In this document: positions 9,969 through 18,283 of the stretch, piece by piece | Numbering within the stretch: position 1 is the first letter of the stretch | Layout: every line of letters starts with the position of its first letter | Source: Sphingobacteriales bacterium 16-39-50 | GTDB lineage: Bacteria > Bacteroidota > Bacteroidia > Sphingobacteriales > Sphingobacteriaceae | Direction of reading: 5' to 3' | Length of the DNA: 64,000 nt | Assembly (NCBI GenBank): GCA_002257025.1 | Contig: NCHA01000005.1 | Location: forward strand, 248,001 to 312,000 | Notes under the pieces: generated by a model | What the model saw: the letters and a program-made list of their open reading frames with translations, nothing else | Databases searched by the model: none | Told to the model about the DNA's origin: nothing | Made by a program: the position numbers and the translations under genes

Positions 9969-11438
9969 TTACTTCAACTTGTTAAAAAGCTTAAGAAGTT
10001 CTGTTACAATTTTTTCTGAGGCCTCTGTTTCTACCTTGTTTGTACTGAGCCAGGTTTCATATCCCCCCAATTTATGCTGTGCGGGGGTAGGCAGGTATCC
10101 GTAATTCCCATTGGCCAGTTCAATTGTAAATGAAGTTTCGAAAGGGCTTTTAGCTTTGATTTGGAGGCCCGTCTCGGTAAAGACCTCAAAAGGTATAGCT
10201 GCGATTCCCAGTTCTCCGATACGAAAAGTCTGAAGAATAACATCAATATTATCTGGCCATTCCTGCATTTGCATGGTTCTTCCCGCATAGATTTTTTCAA
10301 GACGATGCACCGGAGTTTCTGAATCAGGTTTTGCCAGAACCTTTTGAGCATAATCCAGCATCTTTGAATCGGGTTTACGCACCTTCAAATTGAGTTCTGA
10401 TTGGGCAGCGGTTAAAGGAACCCAGTTCTGATGCTGAATGGTCTTGTAAACTTTCAGAACTTCATCAGCCACATCATTCGCTACCAGTCGCATTTTGGCA
10501 TACGGAGGATATTTTGTTCCTGGAGCCCGGTAATCAACATTATTAACATCTCCGGAGGTACCATTGGATAAGATTCCTACAAAGGGTGGATCCTGGCGGT
10601 CAGCTTTTAACAATTCCTGAACCCGATCGGCAAACATGGCAAAGTAATCAGCAGATAAGTGATCACCCGGCAAACCACCGACATAATGCAGAGAATAATT
10701 AGCGAGTACAGCAATAGGACGCCCCCCCAGAGACTGTACAGAAATGAATGAAACTCCCGGATCAGTTGCCCCGGCAGGTTCCTTCATGTTAGTGTTCCCG
10801 ACGCCGGGATTCATCACTACCTGATCCTGGCCTCCGAATGGATTGACCACCGGAGTTTTCATTTTCCAACGCCGGTTAAAAAGATGCTGAGGTACATTTC
10901 CAACTCCCCAACCAATCCGGGCAGGTTCCATATTATTCAGGGCAATCCGTACTCCATCAGCCATCCTACGTACTAGAAAACGTTGGTAATCATCCAGCGG
11001 TTTACCTACATTCCAGCCTCTTCTTTTCTCACCTGCCCCACTAGCACTTGTGGCAGAATGTGTATGCACAGCAGACATAAGAACATGCTCCTTCGGGATC
11101 TGAGTTTCCTCCTGAATCAATCTCTTTGCTTCATCAAACACCTCACGATTAATCGAAACATTATCTACTATCACAAATACCAGCTTAACTTTCCCATCAT
11201 CAAGGACAAGAGTCCGGGCATGCAATTCATCATGAACGTGATTCGCAATCGGTACTCCAAAGCCACCCACTATAACATCTCCCAAAAACGGAGTGACGTT
11301 TGCTGTAGATGCACCAGCACGAAAAACTGCCTGCTGAGCATAAGAAGATGGGACACAGAAGATGAATATGCTACTGAAGATTAATGCCAAAATAATCAGG
11401 CTGTCTCTGACTTTTAGAAAGGTTGGTATTCTTTTCAT
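9969..11438 (-). CDS. Secreted neutral/alkaline ceramidase-like protein (paralogue 3 of 3)
   Basis: 489 residues with an N-terminal signal (LIILALIFSSIFIFCVPSSYAQQ). It contains AVHTHSATS, NYSLHYVGG, IPFEVFTETG and GNYGYLPTPAQH, the pattern expected for the zinc site of neutral ceramidases. The nucleophile segment reads SGDVNNVDY instead of GDVSPN. It is first of the three tandem copies in transcription order and follows the secreted Gfo/Idh/MocA gene by 81 bp. The three tandem copies suggest either gene amplification or substrate diversification within one pathway. The family link is clear; the ceramide-hydrolase role is not supported. Confidence 0.85.
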   Translation of the reverse strand: MKRIPTFLKVRDSLIILALIFSSIFIFCVPSSYAQQAVFRAGASTANVTPFLGDVIVGGFGVPIANHVHDELHARTLVLDDGKVKLVFVIVDNVSINREVFDEAKRLIQEETQIPKEHVLMSAVHTHSATSASGAGEKRRGWNVGKPLDDYQRFLVRRMADGVRIALNNMEPARIGWGVGNVPQHLFNRRWKMKTPVVNPFGGQDQVVMNPGVGNTNMKEPAGATDPGVSFISVQSLGGRPIAVLANYSLHYVGGLPGDHLSADYFAMFADRVQELLKADRQDPPFVGILSNGTSGDVNNVDYRAPGTKYPPYAKMRLVANDVADEVLKVYKTIQHQNWVPLTAAQSELNLKVRKPDSKMLDYAQKVLAKPDSETPVHRLEKIYAGRTMQMQEWPDNIDVILQTFRIGELGIAAIPFEVFTETGLQIKAKSPFETSFTIELANGNYGYLPTPAQHKLGGYETWLSTNKVETEASEKIVTELLKLFNKLK

Positions 11439-11519
11439 GTTTTACCGTTTTTATCTTTTATAGATTAAATATTCAAAGAAAATCCTCCCTTGAGTTAAGA
11501 TTATTTATATTGTTCTGTA

Positions 11520-12791
11520 TTATGCCTTATTGAATTGAGATAAATTCAATCCCGGATCAATCCGTTCATTCGAAAAATGCATTCTGTCCCAGCTTAACTC
11601 TTCCTGGGCCTCTGCTGCATTTCGTCCCAGAATAGCTGTCAGTGTCGACTCAGCAGCCTGCTTTATTTCGTTCAGATAATTCCCCGTCTCTATACTGTTA
11701 ATGAAATTCTTATGCTTGTTTGCATCGGCATCATGTAATGATGAAAGAAAAACCCCGGCAGCCTTTTGTTCTGCACTTAGCTCTGTAGGGTTCCTTGCAA
11801 CGCCAGAGTCCCATTGGTTTTCACCGCTAATGAAAACACCACCACTATAATGTGCTTCAGCAATACCCTTTGTGCCTATAAATCTGGCACATACATCTCC
11901 AAATTGTTTTCCAACCTGAATAGAATGGTATGAAACATTAACATCATTTGGATATTTATAGATTACCTGATAATGATTCCAGGCATTCCCAAATTCCACT
12001 CCAGAATTCAGTCCGCCATAGCCGGAAGCACTTAAAGGGTGAGATTGCAAGGCACGGTTACAGATATCCATCATATGGATTCCCTGATCTACCAATGTTC
12101 CTCCCGATAGTTCCCGGAAATGAAATTGGTTCCTGATTCTCGCCTCATCATAGATAAGTCCTTTATAAGGCTTCAGAGGAATTTCAGAGGCAAGATAATA
12201 AACCTGGGCATTCACAATCTTTCCGATATCACCTCTGTGAATACGCTTAATCATTTCTACATAAGGGCTAGCATGCGGAACCTGAAAACCAATGGCTACA
12301 CTCACTTTACCATTGATCCGCTCAGCTAATTGCTCCATGCGCCTGCAACCTTCCACATCTATTGCAACAGGTTTTTCACAATAAACATGTTTACCAGCAG
12401 CAACTGCTGCCTCCAAAAATTCGGGATGGGTATAACATGGTGATGAGATTAGTACTGCGTCCACCTCTTTGTTGTTCAATAATCTGAGATAGGCATCCGA
12501 TCCTTGGTAAATATTCGATTTGGAAATAGCAGGAAACCCCTTTGCAGCGTTTAGCTGGTCAAGTTTTGGTTTAGCTGCCTGCAACTGATCCTGAAAAAGG
12601 TCAGCAATAGCGACAATATGCACATTGGCATTTCTTGACATGGAGCTTATATCGGCCGTCCCTCTGCCTCCGCAACCAATAAAGCCTAAGCGAATGGGCG
12701 GTTTTGCACCAGAGGCAAAAACTGCATCCGGACTTAAAATTGTTACCGCCGATAATGAAGCTGCACTTTTTATGAAATTCCTTCTTTCCAT
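11520..12791 (-). CDS. Gfo/Idh/MocA-family oxidoreductase with Tat-type signal
   Basis: 423 residues. The N-terminus MERRNFIKSAASLSAV carries a twin-arginine motif, so the folded, cofactor-loaded enzyme is probably exported by Tat. A Rossmann fold follows (RLGFIGCGGRGT, residues about 32-43), with the family motif CEKP (Lys near the nicotinamide) and GGTLVDQGIHMMDIC, which supplies the Asp and His of the active site. Such enzymes oxidise or reduce sugar hydroxyls, or open glycosidic bonds through 3-keto intermediates. It leads the run that includes the three ceramidase-like genes, so it may act on the same extracytoplasmic substrate. The specific substrate is unknown. Confidence 0.88.
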   Translation of the reverse strand: MERRNFIKSAASLSAVTILSPDAVFASGAKPPIRLGFIGCGGRGTADISSMSRNANVHIVAIADLFQDQLQAAKPKLDQLNAAKGFPAISKSNIYQGSDAYLRLLNNKEVDAVLISSPCYTHPEFLEAAVAAGKHVYCEKPVAIDVEGCRRMEQLAERINGKVSVAIGFQVPHASPYVEMIKRIHRGDIGKIVNAQVYYLASEIPLKPYKGLIYDEARIRNQFHFRELSGGTLVDQGIHMMDICNRALQSHPLSASGYGGLNSGVEFGNAWNHYQVIYKYPNDVNVSYHSIQVGKQFGDVCARFIGTKGIAEAHYSGGVFISGENQWDSGVARNPTELSAEQKAAGVFLSSLHDADANKHKNFINSIETGNYLNEIKQAAESTLTAILGRNAAEAQEELSWDRMHFSNERIDPGLNLSQFNKA

Positions 12792-12909
12792 ATCATTTTT
12801 AATCTAATGCTTTAATATAACGAGTGTTATGTTAACAATCAAATGGTGCCAAGATAAGGAGCCAAGAACCAAGACAATGAACTAATATTATGACATTTTA
12901 GCTCCACTA

Positions 12910-12945
12910 TCAATTATCAACTGTCAATTATCAACTATCAATTAC
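12910..12945. repeat. Short tandem repeat, 14-bp period
   Basis: Two full copies and one partial copy of TCAATTATCAACTR lie head to tail at 12910-12923, 12924-12937 and 12938-12945. The last copy overlaps the lutC stop codon. It resembles low-complexity tandem repeats found at the 3' ends of genes in many Bacteroidota. Nearby, GCCAAGAACCAAGAC (from 12864) is also repetitive. No function can be assigned. Confidence 0.5.
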
Positions 12946-13517
12946 AAAAGGTATACCCTCAAACTTCTTGCTCCATGCGCCCCGATCACCAGATTCTGTT
13001 CAATATCCGCCGTCTTGGAAGGGCCTGCGATAAACACTCCAAATCCATTTGCTGTGGCATTAATCTGCCGGTAAGCCTCATGCATATTATTCACAAGACC
13101 TCCGGGATTTAATACAATAACAAGATGTTGACAAATGAAAGGCAGAAGTCTGTTGACCATCTGCTTTTCAGAGATCCACATCGCACCGTTCTCTGCAACA
13201 CCAAGCTCTGCCCGAAGGTAGCAGGTGTCCAGAGCTTCCAATTCAGAAGCATTCAAGCTTTCCCATTCCTCTGCATTCGAATCCTCCAGAAGATTGATCA
13301 TAAATTTTCCTTCTGCTTTTACCTCGGCAATATCATTCAGCAAGTCATGCCCGCTGTTCTCATAATACGCTTTACCCCCGGCAGCTTCCACCATGCCAAT
13401 AAATTGCTGAATAAGATCAGGGTATTGAATAGTCAGGGAGATATCCATGTCCGGTAACTCAGTGAGGTCCGGCTTATTCATGGCGACAGCCTTCAATATT
13501 GTTTCTCTGGCACTCAT
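12942..13517 (-). CDS. lutC: Lactate utilisation protein C (LUD domain)
   Basis: 191 residues, LutC/YkgG family. LutABC is the iron-sulfur complex that oxidises L-lactate to pyruvate. The protein shows the LUD-domain features ELGVAENGAMWIS (about 104-116), LNPGGLVNNMHEAY and the C-terminal IEQNLVIGAHGARSLRVYLL, shared in part with the LUD part of LutB. It begins 2 bp after the LutB stop and is the last gene of a tight lutABC operon. An 18-bp palindrome precedes lutA and may be the operator. Identification rests on both sequence and gene order. Confidence 0.9.
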   Translation of the reverse strand: MSARETILKAVAMNKPDLTELPDMDISLTIQYPDLIQQFIGMVEAAGGKAYYENSGHDLLNDIAEVKAEGKFMINLLEDSNAEEWESLNASELEALDTCYLRAELGVAENGAMWISEKQMVNRLLPFICQHLVIVLNPGGLVNNMHEAYRQINATANGFGVFIAGPSKTADIEQNLVIGAHGARSLRVYLL

Positions 13518-13519
13518 TA

Positions 13520-14884
13520 TTATTTATTTTCTTTAAACCAGTCTCTAAAACTTTTTTCAGGTGCACGAGGCATTTCCCGCTGCTTGTACCAGACATTCAG
13601 GCGATTATTCAGCATGAAGGGAAAGGTTCGCATAATCCAGCGGCCCATTTTTCCGGCCATGCGGTAAACCTGAGGATTTGAAAGAACCCAGGCCATTCCC
13701 TGCATACCTGCTTTCTTACCTTTATCAACATATCCATTGGCAACGATAACTTGTCGCCATTTCCAGAGTTGCTCATGGATATCAATTTTCACCGGACAAA
13801 CATTGCTGCAAGATCCGCAGAGCGTTGAGGCAAAAGGCAAATCTGAATTAGCCTTCATGTCTAAATTAGGATTGAGGATTGAGCCAATTGGCCCCGCAAC
13901 AGTTGAATGATAACTATGTCCTCCGCTCCTTCGGTACACCGGACAGGTATTGAAACAGGCCGCACAGCGGATGCATTTGAGGGAATTTCTGAAATCAGCT
14001 CTTCCCAATTGTCTGCTCCTGCCATTATCAACAATCACCACATGCATTTGCTGGCCAGGGCGGGGTTTGTTGAAATGACTGGAATAAGTTGTGATGGGCT
14101 GTCCGGTTGCACTTCTTGCCAAAAGACGAAGAAATACCCCAAGATGTTCGGTTTTAGGAATCAGTTTCTCAATACCCATACAGGCAATATGAATACCCGC
14201 AGAATGTACTCCCATATCCGCATTGCCTTCATTGGTGCAAACCACAAAGCTTCCAGACTCGGCGATTGCAAAATTCACTCCCGTAATTGCGAGATCCGAC
14301 TCAATAAAACGTTCCCTTAGATGATGACGGGCAGAGCCTGCCAGATATTGTGGGTCATAATTCCCTTTCTCTGTATTCAGATGCTCATGAAAGGTTTCAC
14401 TCACATCCTGACGTTTCAGGTGAATGGCGGGTAATACAATATGACTAGGCGATTCTTTCCTTAATTGTACGATGTACTCACCAAGATCAGTATCCAAAAT
14501 CTGTATGCCCTTATTCTGCAAATACTCATTCAAATGGCATTCTTCAGTGAGCATACTTTTACTTTTAACAATTTTTTCAATCTTGTTATCAGCAATGATT
14601 TTATGAATGATCCGGTTATGATCCTCTGCGTCAGAGGCCCAATGAACGATGATTCCGTTCGAAGCCGCTTTCTCCTCGAAACTTCTTAAATAATAATCAA
14701 GATTGGAGAGGGTATGATTTTTTATCCGGGAGGCCCAATCGCGAAGGATTTCCCATTCAGGAAGGGTATTTACTGCTTTATCTCTTTTATGCCTGACAAA
14801 CCAAAGTGTTTCATCATGCCAGTCGGTACGTGCTTCGTCCTTAATAAACTCCTGTGCAGCTTCTGCATGCTGTTTAACACTCAT
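13520..14884 (-). CDS. lutB: Lactate utilisation iron-sulfur protein B
   Basis: 454 residues, LutB/YkgF type. The N-terminal LUD domain (about 60-290) contains NFAIAESGSFVVCTNEGNAD. Two ferredoxin-like 4Fe-4S motifs follow: CIRCAACFNTCPVYR (about 305-320) and CGSCSNVCPVKIDIHEQL (about 360-375). These clusters carry electrons from lactate oxidation to an acceptor in the LutABC complex. The start overlaps the lutA stop by four bases (ATGA), indicating translational coupling. Length and motif order match the family with no sign of damage. Confidence 0.95.
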   Translation of the reverse strand: MSVKQHAEAAQEFIKDEARTDWHDETLWFVRHKRDKAVNTLPEWEILRDWASRIKNHTLSNLDYYLRSFEEKAASNGIIVHWASDAEDHNRIIHKIIADNKIEKIVKSKSMLTEECHLNEYLQNKGIQILDTDLGEYIVQLRKESPSHIVLPAIHLKRQDVSETFHEHLNTEKGNYDPQYLAGSARHHLRERFIESDLAITGVNFAIAESGSFVVCTNEGNADMGVHSAGIHIACMGIEKLIPKTEHLGVFLRLLARSATGQPITTYSSHFNKPRPGQQMHVVIVDNGRSRQLGRADFRNSLKCIRCAACFNTCPVYRRSGGHSYHSTVAGPIGSILNPNLDMKANSDLPFASTLCGSCSNVCPVKIDIHEQLWKWRQVIVANGYVDKGKKAGMQGMAWVLSNPQVYRMAGKMGRWIMRTFPFMLNNRLNVWYKQREMPRAPEKSFRDWFKENK

Positions 14885-15618
14885 AGCGCACTGTTTAAAA
14901 TCTCTGCCAGATGAATGGTTTTTACACCAAGCCCTTGCCTATTTAATATTCCTTCCATATGCATCAGGCAACTGGTATCTCCTCCGCAAATGAATTCCAC
15001 ATCGTTGACAAGGTGTTCTTCAATCCGGTCCTTGCCCATTTTGACACTAACAGCCTCCTCAAATACACAAAATGTACCTCCGAATCCACAGCATTCATCA
15101 GCTCTCACAGGTTTTAAAAGTTCAAGACCATCAACCATGCGCAGCAACTGCTCTGATTTGGAAAATTCAGGGGCGACAAGTTCGGTCATCGAGGAAAGGT
15201 GCAAACCTCTTTGCCCATGACAACTGACATGCATTCCTACTTTATGAGGGAATGAGGCCTGCAGCTCGCTAATTTTAAGAATATCAATCAGAAACTCAGA
15301 AAGCTCATATACATTATGCCGGATCTTCTCAATTTCAGCCGGACTCCCGCCTTCCTTTAAATGTTCCTTAATATGAAGAACACAACTCCCTGAAGGAGCA
15401 ACGATATAATCAAAATCTTTAAAGTTCTTTACAAAATTTACATCACAACCTTTTGTTAGATTCGAAAAGCCACTGTTAGCCATTGGCTGACCACAGCAGG
15501 TCTGATCCATTGGGTAGCTTACCTCACAGCCCAGCTTCTTTAGAAGCTGATAAGTGGCTATGGCAACATCAGGATAAAACTGATCAATATAACAGGGAAT
15601 AAACAAGCCTACATTCAT
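14881..15618 (-). CDS. lutA: Lactate utilisation protein A, CCG-domain iron-sulfur protein
   Basis: 245 residues, LutA/YkgE family. It contains the two cysteine-rich CCG domains shared with heterodisulfide reductase subunit B and GlpC: one around TCCGQPMANSGF (about 41-52) and one around ECCGFGGTFCVFEEAVS (about 175-191). The start MNVGLFIPCYIDQFYPDVA is typical. It is the first gene of lutABC. Lactate formed inside the cell, for example from lactaldehyde released by sugar aldolases, would be a natural substrate given the kinase and aldolase genes just upstream. Confidence 0.95.
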   Translation of the reverse strand: MNVGLFIPCYIDQFYPDVAIATYQLLKKLGCEVSYPMDQTCCGQPMANSGFSNLTKGCDVNFVKNFKDFDYIVAPSGSCVLHIKEHLKEGGSPAEIEKIRHNVYELSEFLIDILKISELQASFPHKVGMHVSCHGQRGLHLSSMTELVAPEFSKSEQLLRMVDGLELLKPVRADECCGFGGTFCVFEEAVSVKMGKDRIEEHLVNDVEFICGGDTSCLMHMEGILNRQGLGVKTIHLAEILNSAL

Positions 15619-15660
15619 CTGTTTTTATTTCTTGTTTTTATATGTAAGATGGAACCTTTG

Positions 15661-15707
15661 ATGATTAAAATAATTATTGCCTTGTGTTAAATAATTATTT
15701 TAATCAT
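15661..15707. promoter_or_regulatory. Perfect 18-bp palindrome upstream of lutABC (candidate operator)
   Basis: ATGATTAAAATAATTATT (15661-15678) and its exact complement (15690-15707) are separated by 11 bp. The site lies 43 bp before the lutA ATG. It contains no GC stem, which argues against a terminator and for a protein-binding operator. No regulator gene is adjacent, so the partner is unknown. Confidence 0.5.
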
Positions 15708-15835
15708 GTCGGATTCATAATTTTTTTAGGCAATAACAATAAGTAACATAATATTCTATTTAAAGTCTAATCGTAGAGATTTTCTACGGCAAAAAACAGC
15801 GAAATATATATAAATTACTACGTTTTAATGAAAAT

Positions 15836-16861
15836 TTAGTCCATATTATAATCGAAATCAGCCCCTAGTTTCAAACATTCCTGCCATGAAACAATACTTT
15901 CTGAAGAACTGGCATCCATTAAACTGGCAGCGGCAACATTGACGCCTAACAACAAGCTTTTCGCCATCGTCCAGTCTTCGTGAACCCCTGCTAAAACACC
16001 TGCGGCAAAAGCATCTCCGGCTCCAACTGAGCCTTTGATCTTCTCTGCCGGCATTTTAACGCTTGGTTGAAATAATTTCTCGCCGCTTTTATTCAGGGCT
16101 ATTGCTCCTTTTGGGAAATGAATAATTACCCATCGCCGAACTCCTGCATTTAAAATCGCATCTGCTGCCTGATACGCTTTTGCAACTGAACATTTTCCAT
16201 CGTCGTCACAGATTTCAATACCGGTTAACATACTGGCTTCAAACTCATTAACAAACAAGATATCAACATATTGCAATGCTAAGGGAATAATAGTTTTAAA
16301 TCGTTCAGATTGCTCACTGACCAGATCTGCCGACGTAATCATCCCGCATTGCCTGGCTTCTTTCAGGACTTTTGCTGCCCCTGTCAAGCCATCAGCACCA
16401 ACTGTGTCTAATTTATCAAGCAGCAGGAGATAACCTAAATGGAATATTTTTGTTTTACATCCTGAAAAATTAAAATAAGATTCATCCAGATAGGCGTTTG
16501 CACCCCTGGAATGGAAAAAAGTACGTCTGCCGGTCCCATGAACCGTCATGACGTCGGTATATGAGGTGTTAGTATCATCTACCTTCCTGATCTGACTGGA
16601 ATCAATCTGAAGTTCCCGGCATTCATTTAAAATATAGTCCCCTCTTTCATCATTTCCGATGGCCCCGATTCCCTTTAAGGGAAATTGGAATCCCATCTTA
16701 CTAATGGCTTTTAAAACATTGTATGGAGCACCCCCATTGCTGGTGCTCTCTCTGAGGATATTCGCCAGTTTCTCTTCTTTTGGATAGACATCAACAATTT
16801 TAACATTATCAATGATCCAGTTGCCTCCTGCCAAAATTCCCAATCCGGTATTCTCTTTCAT
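15836..16861 (-). CDS. PfkB-family carbohydrate kinase
   Basis: 341 residues of the ribokinase/PfkB fold. The N-terminal GGAPYNVLKAISKMG (about 43-57) and the C-terminal GSVGAGDAFAAGVLAG contain the substrate-binding and ATP-binding signatures; Asp283 in GAGDAF is the expected catalytic base. FVNEFEASMLTG (about 203-214) is the family's conserved NxxE segment. It phosphorylates a sugar or sugar acid that I cannot identify. It lies 134 bp downstream of a cytoplasmic Gfo/Idh/MocA gene and near a class I aldolase, giving an oxidise-phosphorylate-cleave set. A weak hairpin (CGTAGA / TCTACG at 15772-15788) lies just after it. Confidence 0.88.
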   Translation of the reverse strand: MKENTGLGILAGGNWIIDNVKIVDVYPKEEKLANILRESTSNGGAPYNVLKAISKMGFQFPLKGIGAIGNDERGDYILNECRELQIDSSQIRKVDDTNTSYTDVMTVHGTGRRTFFHSRGANAYLDESYFNFSGCKTKIFHLGYLLLLDKLDTVGADGLTGAAKVLKEARQCGMITSADLVSEQSERFKTIIPLALQYVDILFVNEFEASMLTGIEICDDDGKCSVAKAYQAADAILNAGVRRWVIIHFPKGAIALNKSGEKLFQPSVKMPAEKIKGSVGAGDAFAAGVLAGVHEDWTMAKSLLLGVNVAAASLMDASSSESIVSWQECLKLGADFDYNMD

Positions 16862-16995
16862 CCGTTTTTCTTATCGTTTTTTATCCCGCACTTACAGGGT
16901 CGATTTGTCGGGTTTATCGAAAACTATAAACATACGACCACCTTCGGGGTCGACTAGCAAATCTTGTAATCAGACACTAGTGATTATAAATTAAA

Positions 16996-18120
16996 TCATA
17001 CCACATCTACAACAGATTTAGTCTCATGTGATTTTAAAGCGGCATCAAATAACTTATGACTGATGAGTGCTTCTTCAGGAGTAACACAGCCAAAACGGCC
17101 ATTTAAAAATCCTTCGCGCTCTGCAAAATATGCAGCCAGCATCTGTAAGAAACAATCGGAGAAGCCAGGTTCGAATATTCCACCGGTGCTTACCGGGAAT
17201 GGGACCTGGAATCCAAGATCCACCCGCTGCCATAACTGCTCCTTTTCCCGCTTAAAAGTCCATAAAGCCTTGGTATCCTTGGTATTATAGCGTACTCCAC
17301 CCTCAGTTCCAAGAATTTCAATATACCAGGAATTAGTCTCTCCGGGCTTTAATCGCTTCATTTCAAGCGACATTGGAATATCATTCTCTCCAATTTTCAC
17401 AGAAGTTGACAGCGTTGCATTATTCCAGGTATCGCATTCACTCCAACCACCTTTCCCATCCGGCCTGCTTGTAATAATCTTTTGCAGATGAGCATATACT
17501 TTATCAGGTATCCAGCCCATTCTGATCGGGATATGCATAACATGCATGCCCAAATCGCCCATTACACCAATTTCACCACAGAATTTTGATTGTCTTTTCC
17601 AGTTGATCGGTTTAAGAGGATCCATATCACTTGAATGACAAAATCCTGCATTAATTTCGATGATTTCACCGATTCTTCCTGAAAGGGCTTCGCTGATCAC
17701 CCGCTGAGGGCCCGGTAAAAAGGGCATCTCCGAGCAGCATCTTACAAAACTCTTAGAATTGGCAATTTTTTCATTGATCATTTTTGCTGCCTTCAGATCT
17801 ATTCCAAAAGGTTTTTCAGCCAATAGATCCTTACCTGCTTCAATTACTTCGATATAGTATTGCTCATGAAGAAAATGAGGAAGGGCAACATAAACTACAT
17901 CAACCTTAGATGAAGCCAGTAACTCTTTATAATCCGTGGTCAATAATTCGACTGAAGGAATTTGTTCATACCATTTTAAAGTGTTCGCATCCAGATCACA
18001 GACTGCCTTTAATTCTACTTTGACAGGATAATCGTTTAATGAAAACCAGCGTCCAAAAGCACCGGCTACTTCCTTACCCATTAAACCACCACCAATAATA
18101 CCAACGTTTACAACTTTCAT
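16996..18120 (-). CDS. Cytoplasmic Gfo/Idh/MocA-family oxidoreductase
   Basis: 374 residues without signal peptide. The Rossmann motif is NVGIIGGGLMGKEVAG (about 6-21). The catalytic-lysine motif is AEKPFGID (about 97-104). The active-site helix is GVMGDLGMHVMHIP, giving Asp and His. The substrate is probably a sugar or inositol derivative with NAD(P) as cofactor. It is placed between the DhnA-type aldolase and the PfkB kinase genes, so it likely feeds the kinase. It differs clearly from the secreted members of the same family in this window. Confidence 0.88.
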   Translation of the reverse strand: MKVVNVGIIGGGLMGKEVAGAFGRWFSLNDYPVKVELKAVCDLDANTLKWYEQIPSVELLTTDYKELLASSKVDVVYVALPHFLHEQYYIEVIEAGKDLLAEKPFGIDLKAAKMINEKIANSKSFVRCCSEMPFLPGPQRVISEALSGRIGEIIEINAGFCHSSDMDPLKPINWKRQSKFCGEIGVMGDLGMHVMHIPIRMGWIPDKVYAHLQKIITSRPDGKGGWSECDTWNNATLSTSVKIGENDIPMSLEMKRLKPGETNSWYIEILGTEGGVRYNTKDTKALWTFKREKEQLWQRVDLGFQVPFPVSTGGIFEPGFSDCFLQMLAAYFAEREGFLNGRFGCVTPEEALISHKLFDAALKSHETKSVVDVV

Positions 18121-18188
18121 ATTGCAATAATTTTTTTAATAATAAACCAGCTTGCCGATAGCTACCCTGTACACATATTTTTTTGATA

Positions 18189-18261
18189 TGTAGGTTCCCG
18201 CTTTCACGGGAATCTCCCTAATTTCCAATTGCTTGTCATTCCACGAAAGCGGGAACCTACA
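18189..18261. repeat. Interspersed palindromic repeat (TTCCCG/CGGGAA type)
   Basis: TGTAGGTTCCCGCTTTC at 18189-18205 returns as its exact complement at 18245-18261, with imperfect pairing continuing inward (outer element 73 bp). The left arm also contains its own small palindrome, TTCCCG-N6-CGGGAA. Elements of this look are scattered through many genomes, so it is probably a non-coding dispersed repeat. It lies between the aldolase and oxidoreductase genes and could fold in the transcript. Confidence 0.6.
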
Positions 18262-18283
18262 ACAAATGCCGGCAGGCAGTTTT

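Noticed and set aside
6730..11438. Calling the three paralogues true ceramidases
   Set aside because: The nucleophilic Ser position holds Asn in all three, so only family resemblance is claimed.
16967..16986. TAATCA-GACACTAG-TGATTA next to a kinase gene, containing CACTAGTGATT-like sequence reminiscent of a cloning-vector junction
   Set aside because: Only about 11 bases resemble a vector polylinker and the flanks are ordinary genomic sequence; it is a small natural dyad, not contamination.
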